Shown here one piece after another: positions 33,822 through 42,579 of a stretch of DNA of 64,000 nucleotides. The DNA is from Candidatus Gastranaerophilales bacterium (GTDB lineage Bacteria > Cyanobacteriota > Vampirovibrionia > Gastranaerophilales > Gastranaerophilaceae), in assembly GCA_944324455.1 (NCBI GenBank), contig CALUWJ010000005.1, forward strand, positions 62,001 to 126,000, given 5' to 3'. The notes beneath the pieces were generated by a model, which saw only the letters and a program-made list of their open reading frames with translations, was not told the origin of the DNA and made no database searches. The position numbers and the translations under genes are program-made. The first letter of the stretch is position 1. Every line of letters starts with the position of its first letter.

Positions 33822-35909
33822 TTAACCCTTAAAATAGAGTAATTTAATTTTCTTAAAGCCCATTAGAGGGTTAATATATTCAATATAATCAAGTTTATAT
33901 AATTTTGAAAGATAATTAGTTGTATAACAAACTCTTTCTACTGCATTTTTTTCATCTACATTTTCATTGTCAGGTAATTGAATAAATTTAAAGTAACAAT
34001 TTAATTTATTAGTTTTATCAAATCTAACGTTATTATTTTCATCCACTGTATATTTTGTATTTAGTACATCTTCTATATTAAATACATTATCGTTTTGATA
34101 ATCATCAAGTGCTATTATTAAATCATATTTTTTTAATTTTTCTTGATTTAATAATGCGCCGACTAAAAAATCTACGTTGTATCCTTCATAATCAAGGCTT
34201 AGAGCATAAAAAGCAGGGGACTCCAGATTTTTTATAATTGCAATATTTTTTTGATTTTTATATCTTGTTTTAACTGTATTTTTTATTGTATATCCCAATT
34301 CATAAACAGGTATTATTTTATTTGAAAAACTGTCAATGGAGAGTTTTTCAATATCATAATTATTTCTTTTAAGATTATTTAAAATTGCACCAAATGGCAT
34401 TCTTTGAATAAAGAATGGAATTAATGTCATATAAAAAATGCAAAAGAAAATAATTATTGGTTTTAGAATATTTTTTTTAGAGTAAAGGCTGGCTAAAACA
34501 AGAAAACTCAAACAAATAAAAGAAACAATAAATCTGATTGAAAAAATCATAAAAGCACAAGAACGAGCTAAAATAAGAATATTAATTAAAAAGGCGAAAG
34601 CTAATAAAAATAATAGAATTGTTCTTTTGTTTTTATTAAAAAAGAATTTAACAAAAGATATAAATACCATAGGTAAAAATGCTAAAAAACCGAGTATTCC
34701 AAAGCCTGCAACTTGTTCATCCGTACCTATATTAATTTCATATAAATTGACATTGGTACCTATATCAAGAGGCATATTTAATAAATTAAATATTTGTTTT
34801 TTGATTATTAAAATTTTACTGTTTAAATATAATCCCCATTTAAAACCTGTAAAATCAAAAGCTTGAATGAAAAAATTAATCAAATTTGCAATATATCCTC
34901 TAAAACCGCCCCAAAATTTGTGCCCTTGATAAGCGGCATTATTTGAAAAGGGATTATGAAATTGTACAAGGTTTAAAATATAGTTATAGCTTGCAAAAAT
35001 AATAAAATTAACAATAAGATAAATTAAAAAAAGCTTAGTTTTTTCTAGTTTTTTATTTTTTTCAATTAAAATTTCATATCCCATGATTAAACTAAAAAAT
35101 CCTAAAAGCGCGATAATGGCCGTTGTTTTAGTTCCAATAGCAAGGCTTAGGGCTAGTGATGAAAAATAAAGAGTTTTTTTGGAATTAAATAAAAATAAAC
35201 TAAAAGAACTCAATAATAATGCACCAATTAAAATATTTGTCTGCATGCTTGGAATTTGAACAATAATTGCACATAAAGACGAAAATATAAAAATTGCAAA
35301 AAGCCTTTTTCTGTATGAAAATTTAAATTTTTCAAATATTTGCCAGCTTGCAAAAATAACTAAAATATAGCTTAGATAAGAAATAATCCCATAACCGTAG
35401 AAATTTTTTTTAAAAACCAACATCCAAGCATATATAATCTCAGAATTTATGGGCATTATAAGCGCCCTTATATCATTTGTTTCAAAATGCAAAAGATTTT
35501 GATTTTTAACAAATTCCCAAGCTCTTAAAAAATGATATGTTTGACAATCAGGTTCTATTGCAGGGGTTACTATGGCCAAAAAAAGTGTTGAAAAAATTAA
35601 AATAATAAAAGATAAACTAAGAAAAATTAATGATTTATCTAATAAAAGAGAATTTATAAATCTTTTTATATCAAATTTTGGTTTTAAAAATTTACCTTTT
35701 TTGAATTTAAAAAAAGAAAAGCTTAAAATTAAATTTAAAAATGAAAAAATCAAAAGATTGATTTCATTTATTGCGCTAAATAAAGATAAAATTTCCATAT
35801 TAAGCACAATTAAGGCAAAATAAGCTATAAAGATAATTAAAAAATTACTGCATAAAGATGCAATTAAATATGACGAAATAAAGTTAAAAAGAATTGCGCA
35901 AAAAAACAT
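33822..35909 (-). CDS. Polytopic membrane protein, GT39/ArnT-like glycosyltransferase
   Basis: A 695-residue protein with about 12 hydrophobic helices in the first 500 residues and a soluble C-terminal domain of about 190 residues. The first large loop carries AIEPDCQTYHFLRAWEF, with an Asp placed as in polyprenyl-phosphate-sugar GT-C transferases (dolichyl-P-mannose/ArnT type), followed by MPINSEIIYAWMLVF. Such enzymes move a sugar from a lipid carrier to lipid, glycan or protein on the outer face of the inner membrane. Acceptor and donor cannot be inferred. Very AT-rich, with many AAA and ATT codons. A complete leaderless-type promoter precedes the ATG (35916-35944). Confidence 0.65.
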   Translation of the reverse strand: MFFCAILFNFISSYLIASLCSNFLIIFIAYFALIVLNMEILSLFSAINEINLLIFSFLNLILSFSFFKFKKGKFLKPKFDIKRFINSLLLDKSLIFLSLSFIILIFSTLFLAIVTPAIEPDCQTYHFLRAWEFVKNQNLLHFETNDIRALIMPINSEIIYAWMLVFKKNFYGYGIISYLSYILVIFASWQIFEKFKFSYRKRLFAIFIFSSLCAIIVQIPSMQTNILIGALLLSSFSLFLFNSKKTLYFSSLALSLAIGTKTTAIIALLGFFSLIMGYEILIEKNKKLEKTKLFLIYLIVNFIIFASYNYILNLVQFHNPFSNNAAYQGHKFWGGFRGYIANLINFFIQAFDFTGFKWGLYLNSKILIIKKQIFNLLNMPLDIGTNVNLYEINIGTDEQVAGFGILGFLAFLPMVFISFVKFFFNKNKRTILLFLLAFAFLINILILARSCAFMIFSIRFIVSFICLSFLVLASLYSKKNILKPIIIFFCIFYMTLIPFFIQRMPFGAILNNLKRNNYDIEKLSIDSFSNKIIPVYELGYTIKNTVKTRYKNQKNIAIIKNLESPAFYALSLDYEGYNVDFLVGALLNQEKLKKYDLIIALDDYQNDNVFNIEDVLNTKYTVDENNNVRFDKTNKLNCYFKFIQLPDNENVDEKNAVERVCYTTNYLSKLYKLDYIEYINPLMGFKKIKLLYFKG

Positions 35910-35915
35910 ATTGCA

Positions 35916-35944
35916 ATTCTACAAATTTTAATAATTTTTTGCAA
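35916..35944 (-). promoter_or_regulatory. Promoter of the GT39-like gene, apparently leaderless
   Basis: Minus strand: TTGCAA (35939-35944), a 17-bp spacer, TAGAAT (35916-35921), six bases TGCAAT, then ATG. No ribosome-binding site. It overlaps the 35-bp gap to the upstream gene. Confidence 0.65.
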
Positions 35945-35947
35945 GAT

Positions 35948-36277
35948 TTAAATAACGCGCAAACGTCTTTTTATTAATTCTCTTTTATTTTTGCTGAAAT
36001 CTTCATAATTTATATATGATTTTAAAAAACCGTTTTTTAAAATAATTGCAAGATAAGTCAATACTTCACTTTGCAGATTGAAAAGTTTAAATTCGTCATT
36101 TAATAGGCAGGCTATAAATTTTTTTGAACAAATGTTTTGAACATTTTTCATATCCAGACCAATTTTTTCGCTATTTTTAACTTTGCTTAGTATTTTATTG
36201 CAAATATCATCATCTATATTGTCTTTATCGATAACTAAGACAATTTCTTTATTTTGAATTGTTTTAATAAAATTCAT
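35948..36277 (-). CDS. Small soluble protein, possibly STAS-like
   Basis: A 109-residue protein. The pattern of an alternating strand (IVLVIDKDNID), a helix (CNKILSKVKNS), a strand (KIGLDMKNVQNIC) and a helix (KFIACLLND) recalls STAS/anti-sigma-antagonist folds, but no phospho-Ser signature is seen and similarity is weak. ATG 36277 is used; a TTG at 36289 would add four residues. It lies divergent from the pseudo-kinase gene at 36418, so a joint signalling role is possible (inference). Confidence 0.5.
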   Translation of the reverse strand: MNFIKTIQNKEIVLVIDKDNIDDDICNKILSKVKNSEKIGLDMKNVQNICSKKFIACLLNDEFKLFNLQSEVLTYLAIILKNGFLKSYINYEDFSKNKRELIKRRLRVI

Positions 36278-36417
36278 ATTGTCATCCAATAATATACCTA
36301 CATTAATCTTAAAATATAAAATGATAATTGTTAATTAATACAAAGAATGGAGTTTCTATAACTTTTGTTTAGTAAAAAATCATGATAGAATAATTTGAAA
36401 AAGAGTGTTAAAAGTAA

Positions 36418-37563
36418 ATGAAATTAATAGAATATTTTAAAAAGCCAAAAGAAGAAGAAAGTTTTGATTTATTGCCGGATGGCGTGTTTACGCTTGAGCA
36501 AGACGGTAAAATAATTAATGTAAATAATAAAATATTGGATATATATAAAACAACAAAATTCAACATTATAGGTCGTTATTTTTCCGATTTTGTTGAAAAT
36601 GGAACTACAATTTTAAATAAAATCGTCCAAGATGGTTCAAGTGCTTCTGTTAAAGCTATCGTAAAAAATGAAAAAGACGATGAGGAAAAAAGAATTTCTT
36701 TTGAAATGACTGCAACAAGAGATATTGAGGCAGCTAAGGTTTTTGTTTGTGTTAGAAATACTACAAATAAAGAAAAAGAACAAAAAAGCATTAATGAAAA
36801 ATATGCCGCTGCTCAAAAGATAATTGAAGGAAAGAATGATTTTTTATTGGAATCGTCAGGCGCAATATTATCTAATTTAGTTTCAATAAATGGTTTTTCA
36901 AGAGCTTTATTGGATGGAATTGGCGGCGCTTTATCAGAAAAACAAGAAAAATATTTAAATATAATTAACACAAATTCAAATAATTTAAATTATGATTTAG
37001 AAAAATTATTTGCATTGTTTAAATTAGAATCTAATAAAGTTGAATATAATTACAAAACATTTGATTTAATCAGCTTGATAAAATCTATTGAAAGGGTATA
37101 TCAAAAAGATTTTAAAGATAGAAAAATTATCTTTTCTCTTGATTATAGGGCTCTAACCCAAAGGGATTGCTATTTGGATTCTGAAGCTGTTGAATATATG
37201 CTAAGATGCATCATGGATGTGTTTTTTAGATTTTCAAATTTAGGAAAATGTTCTTTGAATATCGGACATCCTCCTGTTGATTTTTTAAAGACCAGAGAAT
37301 TTAGAGCAAATGATTCATTAGACGGTACAAATTACGTTCTGTTTGAAGCAAAAATTACTGATATAGTTTTTAGTCAGGAAGAATTGGATAATATATTTAA
37401 TACATATTATAAAAGCCTGACAAAACGTCCAATAGGACTCAGGGCGACATTAAACATATTAAAAATATATGTTACTGATTTTGGCGGAGATATGTGGGTT
37501 TATTCTAAAGAAAACTTTGGTACAATGATTACATTTGTGCTACCATTGAGAATGGATGGATAA
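36418..37563 (+). CDS. PAS-domain pseudo-histidine kinase
   Basis: A 381-residue protein: N-terminal PAS domain (about 18-120, LPDGVFTLEQDGKIINVNNK), a HisKA-like helical hairpin (about 135-205) and a HATPase-like C-terminal domain ending in GGDMWVYSKENFGTMITFVL. The H-box that normally reads SHELRTPL is SGAILSNL (147-154), so the phospho-His is Gly148. The N-box Asn and the DxGxG nucleotide motif are also missing. It is therefore expected to be catalytically dead and may act as a scaffold or ligand-responsive adaptor. The ABC-transporter ATPase gene starts 13 bp after its stop, so the two are likely co-transcribed. An extended -10 (TGATAGAAT) ends at 36391. Confidence 0.75.
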   Translation: MKLIEYFKKPKEEESFDLLPDGVFTLEQDGKIINVNNKILDIYKTTKFNIIGRYFSDFVENGTTILNKIVQDGSSASVKAIVKNEKDDEEKRISFEMTATRDIEAAKVFVCVRNTTNKEKEQKSINEKYAAAQKIIEGKNDFLLESSGAILSNLVSINGFSRALLDGIGGALSEKQEKYLNIINTNSNNLNYDLEKLFALFKLESNKVEYNYKTFDLISLIKSIERVYQKDFKDRKIIFSLDYRALTQRDCYLDSEAVEYMLRCIMDVFFRFSNLGKCSLNIGHPPVDFLKTREFRANDSLDGTNYVLFEAKITDIVFSQEELDNIFNTYYKSLTKRPIGLRATLNILKIYVTDFGGDMWVYSKENFGTMITFVLPLRMDG

Positions 37564-37576
37564 AAGGGCTGTTTAG

Positions 37577-38671
37577 ATGGCGGATGTGCTTTTAAAGAAT
37601 ATTTCTAAGAGCTTCGGCGATAAAGAAATTTTGAAAAATATTAATTTAGAAATAAAAGATGGAGAATTTGTAGTTCTCGTTGGTGCCTCAGGCTGCGGAA
37701 AATCTACACTATTAAGAATGATTGCAGGGCTTGAAGTTCAAAATGAGGGTGATATTTATATAGATGAAAAATTGGTTAATAATGCTGCTCCAAAAGATAG
37801 AAATATTGCAATGGTTTTTCAAAACTATGCCCTATACCCTCATTTAAATGTCAGGGAAAATATTTCTCTTGGTTTAAAAGTTAGAAATACAGCAAAATGC
37901 GAAATTCAAAGACGAGTACAAAGAGCGGCAGAAATCCTTGTTTTAGAAGATTATCTAAAATCAAAACCAAAGGAATTATCAGGCGGACAAAGACAAAGAG
38001 TTGCTCTAGCCAGAGCAATAGTCAGAGAACCTAAAGTTTTTTTAATGGATGAGCCTTTATCTAATTTAGATGCAAAACTTAGAATGCATATGCGCTCAGA
38101 AATTAAAAAATTACATAAAAAACTAAAAACCACTTTTATATATGTGACCCATGACCAAACAGAAGCACTAACAATGGGTGATAGAATTGTTGTATTGAAC
38201 AACGGAACAATTCAACAGGTTGATACACCTTATAACATATATAATTATCCCAAAAATATTTTTGTGGCTTCATTTATGGGTTCTGCTCCCATGAATATAA
38301 TTGAAGCAGAAGTTAAAAACGGCTTTTTGGTTTTTGGAAATGTAACAATAAGCACAGATTCGCTTCCTTTTGAACTACAAGAAAATATGAAATTATATGT
38401 GGGTGTTAGACCTGAAAATATTGTTTCATCTTATGACCCATCTTATCCTTTTAATTTGATAAAATTTTCTTCTAAGGTTAATTTTGAAGAAAATTTAGGT
38501 TCATATAAAAATGTTTATTTTAATTTTAAAGATAAAGAATTTTGTTCTATTGTAAATTCACAAGCACCAAAATCAAAAAATATTGATTTCTCAATTAATC
38601 CAAAAGACTTGTGCTTTTTTGATTATGAAACACAAGAACTTTTGAATAAGAAAATTGAATTTACTATTTAA
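37577..38671 (+). CDS. ABC transporter ATP-binding protein, MalK/UgpC type
   Basis: The 364-residue ATPase has Walker [10 protein letters not shown] (about 36-44), a Q-loop in [13 protein letters not shown], signature [14 protein letters not shown], Walker [17 protein letters not shown] and switch [10 protein letters not shown] regulatory/TOBE C-terminal domain (about 240-364) is present. These features match the sugar-importer subgroup (MalK, UgpC, MsmK), which often serves several transporters. No permease or binding-protein genes are adjacent, so it is an orphan here, perhaps powering distant sugar importers. It follows the pseudo-kinase gene by 13 bp. Its end overlaps convergent leuA by 8 bases. 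Confidence 0.92.
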   Translation: MADVLLKNISKSFGDKEILKNINLEIKDGEFVVLVGASGCGKSTLLRMIAGLEVQNEGDIYIDEKLVNNAAPKDRNIAMVFQNYALYPHLNVRENISLGLKVRNTAKCEIQRRVQRAAEILVLEDYLKSKPKELSGGQRQRVALARAIVREPKVFLMDEPLSNLDAKLRMHMRSEIKKLHKKLKTTFIYVTHDQTEALTMGDRIVVLNNGTIQQVDTPYNIYNYPKNIFVASFMGSAPMNIIEAEVKNGFLVFGNVTISTDSLPFELQENMKLYVGVRPENIVSSYDPSYPFNLIKFSSKVNFEENLGSYKNVYFNFKDKEFCSIVNSQAPKSKNIDFSINPKDLCFFDYETQELLNKKIEFTI

Positions 38672-40217
38672 TTATTTGATTTAAAGCATTGAAAATCGCT
38701 TTAACGTTTGCTTGAGCTGTTGATGTATCTATTGCTCTACCTATGATTTCATTGTTGTTATCATCAAGCATAGAAATTGCACTCATTGCTCTTGCACTGG
38801 AACCTTTTTCATCGCCGTCAAGAGAATATTGCTTATAATATGATAATTTTGTTTTAAAGCCCAATTTAGCTAAACCATTTAAACAAGCATCCAAAGGTCC
38901 GTTGCCTTGCCCTATTACTTCTTTTCTTTCACCTTTAAAGTTAAAGAATAAATCAAAAATACCTTTTTCAATTTGTTTGAATGAAATTAATTCAAATGCA
39001 CCTTCAATATTGCAAATTTTATTAAAGTATAAATCAAGGATTTCTTCTTGAGTAAGTTCGCCTTTTTGTTCGGCCAAGCTTTTTGCAATGGGCGTAAGGT
39101 AGATTGACTCTTGAATTGTAATAGGATATTTAAGAGCCTTAATTATATCATAAATTGCGGTTTTTCCTGATTGAGAAGTGAAGCCTATTTTTTCATCATC
39201 ATATCTTCCGATTAAACTTGGGTTAATTGGTCTATATGCTCCAAAATCCATGTCTTTTGTTTTAATTGCGCCGTCTTGATGAATTCCTGAGCGGTGTGCA
39301 AGTGCTTCAGGACCAATCAGAGGTGCTTTTTCGTATATTTTTACATGGGACATTTGAGAAATAGTAAGAGCTGTTTCATATATTTTTGATAAATTAATTC
39401 CTGTATCTACCCCTGAATTATGAAGTGCTACTGCAACTTGGTTAAAATCTGTGTTTCCTGCTCTTTCGCCTAATCCGTTTAAACAGCATTCTAATTGACC
39501 TGCACCTGAAAAATAGCTTTCAACTGTTGTTGCTGTTGCCATACCTAAATCATTGTGGTTGTGAACAGAAATAATTGTATGTTTAGGTAAATTTTCTTTT
39601 ACTTTTATCATCATATCCAAAAATCTTTTTGGACGATATCTTTCGACTGTGTTTGGAAGATTAATCGTTGTTGCACCTTTTGAAACAATTTCTTTTAAAA
39701 CTTCAATTACAAAATCAAGATTTTCATAACAATCTCCAAAATGTTCAACAGAAAACTCAATATCTGCATTTTTGTTTGTTTTTAATAAATTTTGTGCTGC
39801 ATATTCAACTGCATTGATTGCTAGAGTTGCAACTTCGTCTTGTTTTTTATTTAAAACATGTTCCATATGAAATGGAGATAAAGTTATAAAAGTATGTAAT
39901 CTTGGGTTTTTGGCACAAGAAAGTGCTTCAAGTGCTCTATTAATATCATTTTTATTTGCACGGGCTAAAACTGAAACTTTTGTGTTTTCATCTGCTTTTT
40001 GTGCTAGGGTTGTGCAAGAATCAAAATCCATTTGAGATGAAGCCGGAAAACCTATTTCAACAGCAGGAATGCCAAGTTCAACTATTTTATCAAAAATAAA
40101 TAATTTTTCATTTAAACTCCAAGGTTTTTTTAATGATTGATTGCCGTCTCTTAGGGTGATGTCATAAAAATAAGGTCTTTTAAGCTCATTTTGAGCGGGG
40201 GTTTGATTTCTTTGCAT
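38664..40217 (-). CDS. leuA: 2-isopropylmalate synthase family enzyme
   Basis: 517 residues. [16 protein letters not shown] is the DRE-TIM metallolyase signature with the catalytic Arg. [17 protein letters not shown] and [18 protein letters not shown] hold the metal-binding HxH, and [13 protein letters not shown] is the second family signature. A C-terminal regulatory LeuA dimer domain (about 400-517, with [20 protein letters not shown]) is retained, so leucine feedback is likely. It condenses acetyl-CoA with 2-oxoisovalerate for leucine synthesis; homocitrate or citramalate synthase is less likely. The start motif resembles type 2 LeuA. AAGGAT precedes the ATG, with a promoter at 40268-40296. 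No other leu gene is close. Confidence 0.88.
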   Translation of the reverse strand: MQRNQTPAQNELKRPYFYDITLRDGNQSLKKPWSLNEKLFIFDKIVELGIPAVEIGFPASSQMDFDSCTTLAQKADENTKVSVLARANKNDINRALEALSCAKNPRLHTFITLSPFHMEHVLNKKQDEVATLAINAVEYAAQNLLKTNKNADIEFSVEHFGDCYENLDFVIEVLKEIVSKGATTINLPNTVERYRPKRFLDMMIKVKENLPKHTIISVHNHNDLGMATATTVESYFSGAGQLECCLNGLGERAGNTDFNQVAVALHNSGVDTGINLSKIYETALTISQMSHVKIYEKAPLIGPEALAHRSGIHQDGAIKTKDMDFGAYRPINPSLIGRYDDEKIGFTSQSGKTAIYDIIKALKYPITIQESIYLTPIAKSLAEQKGELTQEEILDLYFNKICNIEGAFELISFKQIEKGIFDLFFNFKGERKEVIGQGNGPLDACLNGLAKLGFKTKLSYYKQYSLDGDEKGSSARAMSAISMLDDNNNEIIGRAIDTSTAQANVKAIFNALNQIIK

Positions 40218-40267
40218 ATTCTTAATATCCTTAAGGGTTTATTTTTGTCTTCTCTTTGTTATAATAA

Positions 40268-40296
40268 ATTCTAGTCTAAAAAATATTTGTGAGCAA
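40268..40296 (-). promoter_or_regulatory. Promoter of leuA
   Basis: Minus strand: TTGCTC (40291-40296), a 17-bp spacer, TAGAAT (40268-40273). It gives a leader of about 44 nt. Confidence 0.65.
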
Positions 40297-40389
40297 ATGG
40301 GGATTTGTAAAAATTTGTTAAATGAATAATTGATTGAAGCAAATTTTTTTATTCATCATTGTTAGAAATTATGTATTTAAAGAGTATTT

Positions 40390-41004
40390 ATGAAAATTAA
40401 TAGCGTACAACAACAAAATTTTAAAGGAAAAATTCTGGATAATGCAGGCAAGTTTATTATAAACCACCCTGTTGAAACGGCTGCTCTTGCAGGAAGTTCA
40501 GTTATAGCACAAAAAATTGTAATGTCAGGTTCTGAAGCGGTGATTGGGCCTGTTATTGATCTTGGAATAGGTCAAGCAATAACAAAAGCCACCAAAGAAA
40601 AGGACGGAAGAACAAAGCAAAGTTCTAAAATACAGGCAATAAGAACCTTTTCTCAATCTGTGGGTGGAACTATTGTCGGCGTTGTAATTAGAGCAATTTG
40701 TATTGGTGCTATGACATTTGGCTGTATGAAAGCTGGTTCAAAAGCAGGTGAAGCTCTAGCTAATGTACTAAATCCCGAAAAATTATCTGATACCGCTCAA
40801 AAATATCAGTATGCAGAGAAAATGAGCGCTTGGGGTAAAGCACTTGGGGGCGGTTTGGCTACTATGGTAATGATGGTTACAAATTTTATAGTTGATGCTC
40901 CTTTTATTAACTATATCAATAAAAGCGTTACAAATATTTGCTCTAAAAAACCAAATGCACAAACAAATCAAAATAAAGAAAATAATGCAAAGGAGGCTAA
41001 ATAA
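40390..41004 (+). CDS. Unknown membrane protein with N-terminal INSV/FKG motif
   Basis: A 204-residue protein of unrecognised family. It begins KINSVQQQNFKGKILD without a signal peptide. Hydrophobic segments lie at about 30-65 (ETAALAGSSVIAQKIVMSGS), 95-120 (GGTIVGVVIRAICIGAMTF) and 155-178 (GGGLATMVMMVTNFIVDAP), Gly/Ala-rich as in glycine zippers. The C terminus is Asn/Lys-rich. The AAAGAG site fits the start. The next gene overlaps by one base (TAATG) and is also a membrane protein, so they form a coupled pair. In style it resembles the membrane proteins at 18561-22108. Confidence 0.65.
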   Translation: MKINSVQQQNFKGKILDNAGKFIINHPVETAALAGSSVIAQKIVMSGSEAVIGPVIDLGIGQAITKATKEKDGRTKQSSKIQAIRTFSQSVGGTIVGVVIRAICIGAMTFGCMKAGSKAGEALANVLNPEKLSDTAQKYQYAEKMSAWGKALGGGLATMVMMVTNFIVDAPFINYINKSVTNICSKKPNAQTNQNKENNAKEAK

Positions 41005-41726
41005 TGGCATTTAATTTAGCTTCATTGGCAGAAAAATTTAATCCGGAAGGAAAAGCAGGCAAAGTTTTATTGGTATTAAATGCTGCAGGTATGCTTTTTG
41101 CAGCTGCAAGTAATACTTTTGCTGCTGCGGCAGATAAAAATACTTCTGCTGAAGATAAAAAATTCTTAGTTCCTGCGGGAATTTTTACAGGGGTTGTTAA
41201 TATAGCCTTGTATTACAAAATGACTCAAAAAATTATAGACAGATTAAAAGACGTTGCAAATAAACAAGTACAAAATTTGTCTAATGAAGAACTATTGCAA
41301 AAAGCAACACAAGTTGCAAAAGCAAAGATAAATAAAGCAGAAAAAGGAATTTTTAATACCGGATTATTTAAAAAAAGTGCTGATATGGTGCAAAGTATGA
41401 AGGATACTTTACTAACAAAAGAAGGCATTGCAACTCCTTTTGCGATTGAAGAATTTAGCAAAAAAATTCCTGAGGGTGCATCTGTAATGGGTGCTTTTAT
41501 TGGTGCTGTTATCGGTTGTTCGATTATAACTCCTATTGTTCGTGATATAAGCGCATATTTTGTGCAAAGAAAGATGGAAAAAAGAAATCCGGATTTCAAA
41601 GAATTGCCGCATAAGCCATATTTTGACCCTGCTCATATAGAAAGCAGAAGATATGGAAATATTAGAAGACAACCACTGTCTATGAAAAATTATATGGCAT
41701 TTACAAACAATAAACTTAAAGTATAG
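41004..41726 (+). CDS. Unknown membrane protein
   Basis: A 240-residue protein of unrecognised family. Hydrophobic segments lie at about 19-42 (GKVLLVLNAAGMLFAAASNT), 58-72 (VPAGIFTGVVNIALYY) and 165-190 (ASVMGAFIGAVIGCSIITPI), with a charged helical region between. The C-terminal 45 residues are Arg/Pro-rich (HKPYFDPAHIESRRYGNIRR). GGAGG lies 9 nt upstream of its ATG. It is coupled to the previous gene by a one-base overlap. The converging gene on the minus strand begins one base after its stop. Confidence 0.65.
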   Translation: MAFNLASLAEKFNPEGKAGKVLLVLNAAGMLFAAASNTFAAAADKNTSAEDKKFLVPAGIFTGVVNIALYYKMTQKIIDRLKDVANKQVQNLSNEELLQKATQVAKAKINKAEKGIFNTGLFKKSADMVQSMKDTLLTKEGIATPFAIEEFSKKIPEGASVMGAFIGAVIGCSIITPIVRDISAYFVQRKMEKRNPDFKELPHKPYFDPAHIESRRYGNIRRQPLSMKNYMAFTNNKLKV

Positions 41727-41727
41727 T

Positions 41728-42396
41728 TTATGTATTATCTTTAACAAGTTTTATTAATTCTACAAATCTTTTAGATAATTCTACTTGTGATATTTTAAGT
41801 GTACGGGCTATTTCTGTCTGGTTAAGTCTTTTAATATATCTTAGAGAAAAAATATCGTAATAATTTTTTGTAGGATGCTGTTCATCAATCAATTTGACAA
41901 GTTTGAGCAGTTTCTCTATGGTTTGTTCTGAAATTCTTTTTTGCGGACAAAACTCAATGGGGTCGATTAAATCATCGGTTGCATCATATTTTTCGCTTTT
42001 TTGAATTTCTTCTTTAAGATTTACTATTTGTTCATTAATTCTATGACGTTCTATTTCTTGTTCTAAAAGTTCTTTTTCATTTAAAACAGAAGGTTTTTTA
42101 ACGCTTACTATTTCATTTTTTAATTTTGCATTTTGCTCAATTTGTTTATAGATTTTTGTTTCTTCAAATTTTTGTTTTTCTTTTATGATATGTTCCATAC
42201 AGCCATCACAAATCATTTGCAGATGGCGTCTTAAGCGAGGCATATCTCTTATTGCGTCAATCAACAGATATGATTTTTTATATATAGCTTCACAAAAAAG
42301 ATCTATTAATTCTTCGTTTCCTTTGAATTTAGAGCTTTCTCTGATGACGGATTCAATCAAGGCTTTATGTTCTTTGTTAATTTGAATTTTTTTCAT
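41728..42396 (-). CDS. Putative regulator with sigma-70 region-4-like helix-turn-helix
   Basis: A 222-residue soluble protein. Residues 175-215 (IFSLRYIKRLNQTEIARTLK then ISQVELSKRFVELIKL) read as a sigma region 4 HTH: a Y-x-L-R-Y start, a Q-T-E-I-A recognition turn and SQVELSKR. Upstream is a coiled-coil middle (about 75-140) and an N-terminal helical domain with CDGCMEHI. There is no region 2 (-10 recognition), so it is not a complete sigma factor and may be a DNA-binding regulator. It converges on the membrane pair 40390-41726 and is divergent from bamA (183 bp between starts), so envelope control is plausible (inference). Confidence 0.6.
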   Translation of the reverse strand: MKKIQINKEHKALIESVIRESSKFKGNEELIDLFCEAIYKKSYLLIDAIRDMPRLRRHLQMICDGCMEHIIKEKQKFEETKIYKQIEQNAKLKNEIVSVKKPSVLNEKELLEQEIERHRINEQIVNLKEEIQKSEKYDATDDLIDPIEFCPQKRISEQTIEKLLKLVKLIDEQHPTKNYYDIFSLRYIKRLNQTEIARTLKISQVELSKRFVELIKLVKDNT

Positions 42397-42513
42397 ATTA
42401 TTTTCTCTTTAATAAAATATTAGTATAAATTTTTTTAATATGACAGTTTGTAATAATTTTTGTAACATTTTTATTGTTAAAACTAAAACAATTATAGTAT
42501 TTTGTTAAAATTT

Positions 42514-42542
42514 TTGGCTTTAATACTTTTTAGATATATAAT
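42514..42542 (+). promoter_or_regulatory. Promoter of bamA
   Basis: TTGGCT (42514-42519), a 17-bp spacer, perfect TATAAT (42537-42542). Leader about 31 nt with a TTGGAA ribosome-binding site. Confidence 0.75.
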
Positions 42543-42579
42543 AATATTTAGATAATTATCTTATATTGACTTGGAATAG

